DNA of 64,000 nucleotides. It comes from Liolophura sinensis (Eukaryota; Mollusca; Polyplacophora; Chitonida; Chitonidae). Location of the stretch: contig NC_088305.1 in the NCBI RefSeq assembly GCF_032854445.1, forward strand, positions 13,189,717 to 13,253,716, read 5' to 3'. A model generated the notes under the pieces. That model saw only the letters and a list, made by a program, of their open reading frames with translations. It ran no database searches and was not told the DNA's origin. Below, piece after piece: positions 39,001 through 51,000 of the stretch (positions are counted from its first letter, which is position 1; the number at the start of each line of letters is the position of its first letter). The position numbers and the translations under genes were made by a program.

Positions 39001-42000
39001 ACGTGATCCTAAAATTCAGACAAACTGTTGTAATTTCTTCTGTAAACTAGTAGCGTATTTTTCTAGAATAACGTAAGTGTCTTGAATGCGCGCACATTAT
39101 GTTTGTCTTCCTATCCAACAAGGACAAAATAATCAGTGTTTCTACTGTTGCCTGAGACTACGTGGAAATAAATCATTTGTGATACCTTGTCTGCTTTCAA
39201 CCTTTGATAATTGTCATATCATTATACACTGATACCGAACCAACGAGTACCTGATCTACAATGTATGACCTTGTGCTCAAAACTGCATGATAAATACTAA
39301 AATTTACCAATTTTAAATTCATACCTATGGCCCTGTATTGTAATTGCTAGGAGAATGCTCTGACACTGGGCCACTTCAGTGCAGGAACACCACACTCTTA
39401 TACATCAGTCTGCCCGTTAATCACAGTAGTAAACCAAGAATCCAAACCACAGTTCAAATTCCCAGGGATCCATTTCATTAATAAAATTAGCATCACAATC
39501 TGGAAAAAAATGTATTGATTTATATGATTAATGTTTCCGCCCTCTGATTTGGTAGGAAACCCACGACCATTCGCAGGTTGCTGTAGTCGATCCCACGTAC
39601 AGTCTGAGAGGAAGCCAGTATGAGTTGGACTATCTATCTATCTTTTTTTTTTTGTACGCCACAGCAATCTAGGCTGTGGGAAAACAGAACCAAGTCTGTC
39701 CGCGGTATGTAAAACATACCTACATCCTTACTGACAGGACCAGCCCATCATTATATGACTAAAACGTCACAACCGGCTGACAGATAGAGCCAGGACAGAC
39801 ACAAGAAACAAATATCCATTAAAATTAACAGTAAAACTTCCGCCTCAGAATAGGCGGAACTGCTGAAAACGTGAAGTTATGACACCAGGTCACGAACAAT
39901 TGCGAGATTAAAATTGGACAACGGGCCTGCCGTTCTTCAGAACGCAAAGAATAGAATTGCGACACCAGGTGGTCTTGAATGTCGCCAACTTTCCGAGCCT
40001 GCGATGCCGTTCAAAAACAGTCAGCAAGTGGTACTGCAGGTCCCTGTGGAAAAGGCTGGGCACCACCTTAAGATGGTCGATCACGTGATTGTGTGCTACC
40101 ACGTAGCACCGGTGCCTCCAAATTGACCAGATACAAAGAAACACCTTATCTCTGACGACCGGTTTCAATGAAGACGCACTTGTCTCAAGTCCCCCCACAA
40201 CACATCTTCCAAGCTGAAGAACCCTCGTCCAAGGAGGCGCCCAATTGTCCGTTCCAACATCTGCCACATGCTGGACGCAACTGGGCAATGCCACACAAGG
40301 TGTTCTACGGTCTCGTCCTGAGACGAGCACAAAGGACAGTCGGCAGATGCAGACAGTCCTGCTCGGACTAACTTATGCCCGACCCACCACAGTCTGTGCC
40401 ACAGCAGCCAAACAGCCTCCTTAGCTCGGTTGTCTACCCCAGACTTCCAGAGCGATAAAAACAAGTTCCTCCAGGACGATGGCACCGAACCCAACTGTTG
40501 CCACTTCTGGACTCCGGCGGGGGTTACGTTGTTGTCCACCAGAAGGATCCGATACCATCTCCTGGAGGAAAGCTGAGAAAGGTCCTGTTGATTAACTTGA
40601 TACCTCGTCTGGCTGGGATTCGTGACAGTATCCGGCAGATTGAACCATGCCTTCGGTATTGCCCGAGCACAGCTGCTAGGTGACGCCAACTGACCGACTC
40701 CAGGACCAGCCACACTCTGATGCCTCCATCAACAATATCCGACAATCGCCGGATACTGGGCGTGGCCGTCTTACCAGGCATCAAGGGTCTTCCACCCTCT
40801 CCCAAAATGAGGGGATTTCAATACAAAGTCTGATCCAGAGCTTCCTGCCACGAAACCGGATCAGCCTCAGTCCGTTTCAGCTTAAAGAAGGTTTTCAGAT
40901 GTTCGAAGTACCACCGAGGAAGAGAACTGAAACGGGTTGGAGCTTTAAGCAGCCGGAAAAAAATCAACCACAGCGTGGGGTTCACTTTTCGACGCCACAA
41001 GCCTCCGGCCTACCTGAGCCCACCGAGACGAACTTTCCAAAAAAACCAGCTTTAAGGACTAAACCTTCTTGGGGATATCTACGAGGCCTAGACCTCCACT
41101 TGCCTTGGGGAGGGTACAAACTTTGGAAGAGACAAGAGGCTTTTTAATCTTCCACAAAAAATCCCGACACATCCCAACTAATGTGTGCTCCTTATCCGCC
41201 GGCAAGTCAAAAACTGAGGTAACATACCACAATTTCGACATTGCCAACAAGTTTAATACAAGGACTGGCCCAACAATGCTTAGGCCTCTCTTGCTCCACC
41301 CCTTGAGGGTGCTGCCGACCTTCTGGATGCGGTCATTCCAGTTAACAGAAGCCGCGTTTTCTGCACCTTGTTTTACCTCCAAGAGTTTGACGTGATCCTG
41401 TGACCATTCAATACCCAAAGGAGTATCAGCACGACCCTTCCAAGCACCCAAGAATAACCCTTTTGACTTGGATCTGTTGACTTTGCAGCCAGACGCTTTC
41501 TGGTACTTGTTCAAGATCGCCTCGGCAATGTGGAAGTCTTCATCATCTCCCACGAAGAGAGATGCGTCGTCGGCATATTGGGAGATTTTGATCGGTTCTT
41601 CGACATCAGGGACTCTCACTCCCTTCATGTCAGAAGACCTCACAACCACCCCAAGAACCTATGCGGCCAGAACGTAAAGCAGAGGAGACAGAGGACAGCC
41701 CTGGCGAACTCCACGCTCGAGGAGAACGGAGCCACCAATAAAACCATTCACCATCCTTGCAGAATGTGGGAAAACAGGTCAATAAAGTACTGTTTTCATT
41801 CCCATCCTTGCAGTATTTGGGAAAACAGGTCAATAAAGTACTGCTCAATACTCAGTTAGGCCCGAATGGCGGGAAAGAATACCTCCTCAATATCCAGTTA
41901 CTGTGTAGGCTCACTCTAAGTACATGTAAATGCAAGTCAACACAAGCAAAATAAAACCGAAGGACTAGTAAGAATAAAGACTATAAAGTACACGAGATTG

Positions 42001-45000
42001 AAAATGTAAAAGACTTCAGTCAAACCAGAGCAAGACAGCAGTGTGATTCTGTTTGTGTCAATGCTTAAGAAGTATCGACTTCAACAACTTTGGCACCGTA
42101 TATTTAGCATACGCAGAATTAGGCTAAAAGTACAGCAATGGTAAGAGCAATTTATAAGACATCACTGGTCTAGAACGCCTAGTTTAGAAAAATGTCAATT
42201 TAGTGAAATACACGCTGAAATCTGTCATTGGTGTGATCTATCTGCCCGACCAGATAATATATAAATGAGGTAGCGTCCGCACATCCCCACAATGCAACAT
42301 AAGCTCGTGGATCGCACATGTACTAACCAAACAGTATAACAAATGGACATACGATCTACCTTTCTAACGACCTAGTATTATATTACAATACGACATAGCT
42401 GATTATTTTTTTATTTATTTGATTGGTGTTTTACGCCGTACTCAAGAATATACGACAAAGCTGAAGTTACATGTAGAAGATAGAGCAAGTTGCATGGTGG
42501 ACTGCATAACTACAACACCAGTACCGTGTCTGACATTTGAATTTCACTGAATGCCTCTCGTCACGGAGGTAACTCATTCAAGAAAAGTACTCGGGCATGT
42601 TTTTAGATATACTCGCGACTTGAGCGAGTGGACGAGTCAAAAGGAAACCCCAGAATGAATGAATGACTATGGTTTAACGCCACATCGGCAATATTTCAGC
42701 CATGGAAACCCAAGATAAAACTGAACATTTCATTATACACTTAGGGTCAGATATTTGTCAGTAGTTATCTGGAAGTCTTAACTACGTGCAATTGACGTCT
42801 AAAACTGCAGCACAACGTTTGTGCCGTCGGCAATAAGTCCCTTTTTAATCGTTAATAGGGGCTTATTAAAACAGATTTTAAGTGGGTCTGGGTCTTAAGT
42901 GGCATGGGTCTTAGGTTTATGAACAAGTATCTGGACACAGGTGAAACTCAGTATAAAATCGTGCATAAAAGTCATGCACAAGAAACACAAGCAAGTTGTT
43001 TCCCAATGTCTTGCTAATCTGTAGTCAATTTATACTATAAGGTATTCCATACAAATCTTGCACGTCTGGAATGTTTTAAGAGTTAAAGACCAGTCAAATA
43101 ATTAAGCGATACTCGCCAGTATTGTGGATGACGTCCTGTTAGAAGTGTGTCCAAAAATATCACAGTGAGGACTTTTGTCGGTCAGCAGATTGTAGTTGTT
43201 AAAGACCGGGCCGAAGAAAAAGGAATGTCAAAGCAGACAAAACAAAATGTACCTTAGGCTTCTGTGTGCCTCAGCTGTTCGCACAACGGAAATATTTTGT
43301 ATTCCCACATTTTTTTAAACACATTTTTACAGGTGGTTGAGAATCACGCACACTCCAAGTCACATGACCTGCTGTATTCTGTGGAAGACAACCCTCCCTG
43401 GTATTTGTGTATTGGACTTGGACTTCAGGTAAAACCATACGCATATATTTATGTCAGTGGACAAAAAGTACCGTGTGATACCCAGCAAACGGACTAACAG
43501 GGTTAAATCTTGGACACAAAAAAGGCGGATTTTTGTTTTAGGCTTATCGTTTCTTAGAATTGTGATTTCGGTCTCATTTAGCTTAAATATACAGGCCTGA
43601 ATTATTTTTTTTAACAAAATCATACTAAAGAAATACTATAGGCTGAATCGTACGTTCGTTGAAGACCAATTGTCTTCTACGTGTATGGCGGGTTAGTTTG
43701 TGCGGGTATCAATTTGTGACCTTCCAAGACAAATTAACAGAGCATAGTGACTAAACCAAGACCAGTAACGACCTTGTGATAGTTGGAAAATGGTCACACG
43801 TAACCTCCAGTCGGTTTACTTCAACACTAATTTACTCTGTTTCAGCAATATTTGACGGCATTTGGCTCCACTCTAACTAACCTTTGTTGCTAGCCCCTAA
43901 ATTCTGCATGGCGGACGACTACCTTAGCATCAGTCAGCTGATCAGCACGGTTTTCTTTGTGTCGGGCATGTGTACGCTAATTCAGACTACGGTAGGATGC
44001 AGGTACAGTTTGTATGCTTTCCTCACTAAGAAGAAACCAAATACATACACCAGAAATACGATCATTTATTTATTTGATGCCGTACTCAAGAATATTTCAC
44101 TTTTACGACTACAGCCAGCATGATGGTGGGAGGAAACTGGGCAGATCTTGGGGAAAACCCACGACCATTCGCTGGTTGCTGCCAGACCTTACCACGTACG
44201 ACCGGTGGCTCCGTGGCCTAGTGATTAGTGCTCTAGCGCAGCACAATGACACAAGAAGCCTCCCACGTATGTGGACTATGTAAGTCCAGCTCATACTGTC
44301 TTCATCTCGAATCGTACGTGGAAAGGTCTGTAAGCAGTCTGAGGATGGGGTTGTGGATATGATTTTTTGCCCGCTTTTCTCCCAACCATAATACTGGCCG
44401 CCGTCGTATAAGTGCGGTGCAAAACTTTAATCAAATAAATAAATGAATATGTCTGGGTAACAACGTCGGTTGGTTTGAGTAACAAACACGTGGAGGTGAA
44501 TTTGGCATATTTCGTAAAAAAAAACCCTCCTGTGATAACTTTTAAGCATTTAATACGAACGTTTTTATTCTCTTGTGGATTCCGACGTACATGTAGCTGT
44601 TGTTATCATTACAGCTCAAACCATTGGAGGACATGTTGCGATGCTTTCAGAATTCTTATTTATGGACGACATGTTGGATCACGGTTTTGGGGAGCTTGCA
44701 CGATTAAGATCGTCTCCTTTTTTCACAACAGATGATTATAGTTCCTTTCTCTTCATTACTGACACACAAATTGAAGTTAAGACTACTAAATAATTTGTCA
44801 GTCGCATACATCCCATTGGTTTTAATCAAGTCATTCCACGAGTTTATCTAAATTCCGGACGATGCCGAGTGCGTTCAACCCAAATTGAAAATGGCTTGCT
44901 GCCGATGAAAGAGGTACATTTGTCTTAATTATGACGTTATTGTCTTGATCACTCACAAATAATTAGGAGATGTGAATTAAAAATTACTGAAGGATTACAG

Positions 45001-48000
45001 GAAACGTGTTTTTGTAGCGCACAGCTTAGACATGTAGAGGATAATACACATGATGGGCAGAATTTCATGGAAAATAACGACAATCGAATATTTACAATCG
45101 AACATTTCACTTAATCACATGACACCTGCTGTTCAAGCTAATACTGGCATTTCCCTCGTGTAGTGTGAGGGTTTCAATGGTTTCACGGATAGACACTGCC
45201 TTAAAAATTCCATATTTTTCATCTCTGTTATTTCGTGATACAGAGTAACAATTTATCTCAATTGCAAATTACTAAAGTTATTTTCACTAGAAATTTTTCA
45301 AATGGTTACCTATGCGTCAAAAGGGGTCAAATTGCAAACAGAGCAGCAAAGAAAGCCAGAAACACAAATATGAGGATAAACTTTTATACTTCATGTTTAT
45401 TTCAACTCATGATTATGCCATGTAAAACAAACATTAATTCCAAACTGATTAACTGATTTTCTCCTGAAAATCTTTGAGAAAGTTGACGACGAGTCAAATA
45501 AAATCTGGAATTTATAACTGCGTGATTTGAGATGATATCCTATAAATGTCTCAATGAAATAAGTACATTTGGCTATAGGTGTTTAAAAATACTTAGTAAT
45601 TACATGCTTTTAACAATAATAATAACTGCACTTTCAACAACTCGCCACTTTCAATCTATACAACCCATAAATTTTCGTACTATGCAGATTGTTGGCTTAT
45701 GTTCAATTAGAACGGCATAAAAACTGTCCAGGTAGCCTTATTCACTTCAGTAGGGTCACACTAAATACTTGGTGTTTCGGGTGCGGGTCTATTATTTCTT
45801 CGATATAAACCCCAGTTACGTTGGTAACATGGGGACAAAAATTAATTTGATTGATGTTTTACAATCGAATATTTCACTTATTCACACAATATTGCTGCTT
45901 AAGCTAATACCGACATTACCCGCGTGTAGTGTGAGGGTTTTACTTAGTGTTTCACGGATACATACTGCCTTAAAAATTCCTTTTTTTTGAGTTCTGTTTC
46001 TTCGTGGTTCAGTGAAAGAATTTATCTTAATTGCAATTTATTCAAGTTATTTTCCACTAGAAATTTTTCAAACAGTTACCTATACATCAAAAGGGGTGGT
46101 CTTGTAAACACAGCTGCAAACACAAAGGTAAGGATAAACTTTTATACTTCATGTTTATTTCAACTCATGATTATGCCGTGTAAAACAATCATCAATTCCA
46201 AAGAGATTACCTAATTTTCTACTGAAAATCTTTGAGAAAGTTGGCGATGAGTCAAATAAAATTTGGAATTTATAACTGCGTGATCTGAGATGATATACTC
46301 CTAATGTCTCAATGAAATAGGTACGTCTGGCTATGGATACAGTGTGTTTAAGAATACTTAATAATTACATACTTTTAACAATAATAATAACTGCACTTTC
46401 AACAACTCGGCACTTTTAATCCATACCACCGATAAACTTTCGAACCATATAGATTGTTTAGCTTATGTCAAAAAAAAACGGTGTATGAACCGTCCAGGTA
46501 GCCTTATTCACTTCTCTAGAGTCACACTAAATACTTGGTGTTTCGGGTGCGGGTCTATTATTTCTTTGATATGAACCCCAGTTACGTTGGTAACATGGGG
46601 ACAAAAATTAATTTGATTGATGTTTTACAATCGAATATTTCACTAAATCACAGACAGCTGCTGTTCACGCTAATACCGGCACTACCCGCGTGTTGTTTGA
46701 GGGTTTTATTTGTTTCACGGATAGACACTGCCTTAAAAATTCCATATTTTTCATTTTCGTTATTTCGCTATACAATGTAACAATTTATCTTAATTGCAAA
46801 TTACTAAAGTTATTTTCACGAGAAATTTTTCAAATGGTTACCTATGCGTCAAAAGGGGTCAAACTGCAAACAGAGCAGAAAAAAGAGCTACAAACACAAA
46901 GGTAAGGATAAACTTTTATACTTCATTTTTATTTCAACTCATGATTATGCCGTGTCAAAGAACCAATATTTCCAAACTGATTAACTGATTTTCTACTGAA
47001 AATATTTGAGAAAGTTGACGATGAGTCAAATAAAATCTGGAATTTAGAACTGCGTGATTTGAGATGATATGCTCCAAATGTCTCAGTGAAATAGGTACAT
47101 CTGGCTATGGATGCAGTGTGTTAAAAATACTTTGTAATTACATACTTTTAACAATAACAATAACTGCACTTTCAACAACTCGGCACTTCTAATACATACC
47201 ACCGATAAATTTTCGAACCATATAGATTGTTGGCTTATGTTCAATTAGAACGGTGTAAGAACTGTCCAGGTAGCCCGATTCACTTCTCTAGAGTCACACT
47301 GAATACTTGGTGTTTCGGGTGCGGGTCTATTATTTCTTCGATATGAACCCCAGTTACGTTGGTAACATGGGGAAAAAAATTAATTTGATTGATGTTTTAC
47401 AATCGAATATTTCACTTATTCACACAAGATTGCTGCTTAAGCTAATACCGACATTACCCGCGTGTAGTGTGAGGGTTTTACTTAGTGTTTCACGGATACA
47501 TACTGCCTTAAAAATTCCATATTTTTGAGTTCTGTTTCTTCGTGGTTCAGTGAAAGAATTTATCTTAATTGCAGTTTATTCAAGTTATTTTCCACTAGAA
47601 ATTTTTCAAACAGTTACCTATACATCAAAAGGGGTGGTCTTGTAAACACAGCTGCAAACACAAAGGTAAGGATAAACTTTTATACTTCATGTTTATTTCA
47701 ACTCATGATTATGCCGTGTAAAACAATCATCAATTCCAAAGAGATTACCTAATTTTCTACTGAAAATCTTTGAGAAAGTTGGCGATGAGTCATCTGAGAT
47801 GATATACTCCTAATGTCTCAATGAAATAGGTACGTCTGGCTATGGACACAGTATGTTTAAGAATACTGTGGCGATTTTGCTAGAGACAGTATATTATTTC
47901 ATATGATTGCATGGGAGGTTAGGGGTTAATTTTCTGCCTTGTCCATAACGTAGACACAGGTTTTACCGGTAGAATGTAAATTTTTATGAATTAGACATAT

Positions 48001-51000
48001 CCTTAAATTAAATTAGAATTTTTGTGGAATATTTTGAAATATATATATATTTTTTTTTTGTAACATATAGAGACAGGATATTTTGTGGACTCATGAGAGC
48101 AAGTTGTTTTTGGCGCCTTAATATAACTTTTGAAGGACACAGTTTCCGTGGACCCCTGTCCTTTCCAACGTAAGAATTTTAATACTTGATGACTTAATTA
48201 GAACACCATATTTCACGTATAATACATTGACATGTTGAAGGAGTTTCTCTCCAAGCTTGGTGATCGGATATTGTTTGGCTAGGTTGCTAACAACATTTTT
48301 TTTTTAGCGACCTTAAGTTTGGCGAAACATCCGCCATTGTTAATATTTTGAAGTGACAAATTCGAGTAGAGTTTCCATTACTTTTGGACATATTCTTGCT
48401 GTAACAAACCACGTACGGCATCTTTCCAGTTAAAACAACATTTGTACTCACTGACTGTGGCATGATTTTGGCATAAAACGTCCTTTGTACCAAGTTTAAG
48501 ACACTAAATCATTTTTTTTTGGTTGTTGTTGTTGTTTCGCCGCGCACGATCGTCGTTCACCGTGAACTGCCGTTAGACGAGGTTGTCTACTTTACGACAT
48601 CCTTTAGTGTTAAACTCATATTGAAGAGTTTCAAAAGGGGTATTAACTTGCATTTGCGAAAGTAAATAGTTTCACTCCACAGGCGCATCTCCTTTCTACC
48701 TACAAGATATTGTTCATCTTTCGATTATTAAGAAAAAGAAAAAAAAATGTGCCATGACATTAGATACGCATGTACATGTATAGTATTTCTATACACAGAT
48801 GTTGTTACTTTGGTATTAGCCAATCAGTGCTCTGAGTACCATCCTTGGTACTCATGAATATTTATGAGCGTAGACTATAAATACTGGGCAAATTCCCACT
48901 TTTAGTCCCAGATGATCTCGGACCACCGTCGTGTTAACATCTAAATTTCCACCTAGTTAGCTTTCTAAGGCAGGTATTTTACATGTATATAAGCAGTGTA
49001 AAGTGGTAGCTAGATAAGTTGTCAGCACTGAAGAGGGATTTCAGCTTTAGAGCATGCCTAGAGACAGTGGGACTGCTAGTTCCAAATTGTGACACAAGTG
49101 TTCCCAGGCTGTGGGACTGACTTTCCCAGGCTGTGGGACTGATATTCCCAGCCATGATTGAGACAGTATATCTCAATAGTTTGTCACTGGGATTTTCTGG
49201 ACCAAAATTTTACAATTCCCAAGTATGAGCTGAAACATTTATACTGGGAGAATTTGTGCATAAGTGCCCCTGAGCAATCGTGGGACTGGGATTCCCAGTT
49301 TCGGCACAGTGAGACGCCGAGTCCCAGAATTTGGAACTCGTTTTCCCAAGTTATTACTGGACCAATTCTGGAACTGTTACTCCCAGAGAAGACCTGAAAG
49401 TATTATTTACTGATAATGTCCCCACACATGGCTGACATATTGTCTATATGACACCAGTAGGACATACCACTATCACAGCAGTACTAGGTTTAATACCTCC
49501 CTGAGATATCCCTAACACAGTTATCTGAACCATCTGAAGTACAGATGTTGTGCTTGTACACAGTACTGGCACTTATACCTATATATATATTAACATACTC
49601 CTGTCACTCTATTTTAATAAAACTGTTGCTGCTGTTTGTTGAACCTTAAAAATCGGACTTTTCTTGGTTTTTCGAAGTTCAGAGCTAACTAGTGGTTTTC
49701 CCAAACATACTACTGAATGACACGGACTGACCGAGCTGACATTCAAAAGAATCCATAGTAGCGAACGTCTCCAGCAGTATACAGATATTGTTCCAGAGTT
49801 CGACACTGGGTGATTCACGCTACCAATATTGTGCTTTCCCCTGTAGTAAATGGTGTGATTTGGAACTGGGATATCTGTATCGTTAAGAAGATATATATAT
49901 AAAAACAAATCGCTACAATACTTAATAATTACATACTTTTAACAATAATAATAACTGCACTTTCAACAACTCGGCACTTTTAATACATACCACCGATAAA
50001 TTTTCGTACCATATAGATTGTTGGCTTATGTTGAATTCGAACCGCGTAAAAACTGTCCAGGTAGCCTTGTTCACTTCACTAGAGTCACACTAAATACTTG
50101 GTGTTTCAGGTGCGGGTCTATTATTACTTCGATATGAACCCCAGTTACGTTGGTAACATGGGGACAAAAATTAATTTGATTGATGTTTTACAATCGAATA
50201 TTTCACTAAATGACGCACATCTGTTGTTCACACTAATACCGGCATTACCCGCGTGTAGTGTGAGGGTTTTAGTTACTGTTTAACAGATTGACAATGCCTT
50301 AAAAATTCGATGTTTTTCATTTCTGTTATTTCGCTATACAATGTAACAATTTATCTTAATTGCAAATTACTAAAGTTATTTTCACGGGAAATTTTTCAAA
50401 TGGTTACCTATGCGTCAAAAGGGGTCAAATTGCAAACAAAGCAGAAAAAAGAGCTACAAACACAAAGGTAAGGATAAACTTTTATACGTCATATTTATTT
50501 CAACTCATGATTATGCTGTTTCAAAGAACCATTAACTCCAAACTGATTAACTGATTTTCTCCTGAAAATCTTTGAGAAAGTTGACGATGAGTCAAATAAA
50601 ATCTGAAATTTATAACTGCGTGATTTAAGATGATATGCTATAAATGTCTCAACGAAATAAGCACATTTGGCTATGGACACAGTATGTTGAAAAATACTTA
50701 ATAATTACATATTTTTAACAATAATAATAACTGCACACCCAACACCTCGCCACTTTCAATGTATACAACCGATAAATTTACATACCACGGAGATTGTTGG
50801 CATATGTTAAATTCGAACGGCGTAAAAACTGTCCAGGTAACACGATTCATTTCACTAGAGTCACACTAAATACTTGGTGTTTCAGGTGCGGGTCTATTAT
50901 TTCTTCGGTATGAACCCCAGTTACGTTGGTAACATGGGGACAAAAATTAATTTGATTGATGTTTTACAATCGAATATTTCACTTATTTATCTGATGTTTG

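Larger units (their letters stand above)
31870..39563 (+). repeat. Segmental duplication copy A (SLC23 exons 2-4)
   Basis: The segment from about 31870 to 39563 is repeated, nearly identical, at 42346-53033 in the same orientation. It carries intact SLC23 exons 2, 3 and 4, an inverted SINE pair in intron 3 and a ~770-bp tandem array. Differences from copy B include a full-length SINE at 32461-32726 that is absent from B, small indels, and one extra partial satellite unit at about 34940-35270. The right edge lies inside a degenerate SINE that both copies share; in copy A it is followed by a Tx1-like LINE. Confidence 0.93.
47867..49917. mobile_element. 2,051-bp insertion with TG...CA ends, solo-LTR-like
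   Basis: Starts TGTGGCGATTTT and ends AAATCGCTACA, giving imperfect terminal inverted repeats, and is flanked by ATAC at 47863-47866 and 49918-49921. The empty site in other satellite units reads GAATACTTAATAATT, so the 4-bp ATAC is a target duplication. TG...CA ends with a 4-bp duplication fit a long terminal repeat left by recombination. A TATAAATA box lies at 48876-48883. No coding domain is visible. A non-autonomous DNA transposon is the alternative. Confidence 0.75.
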
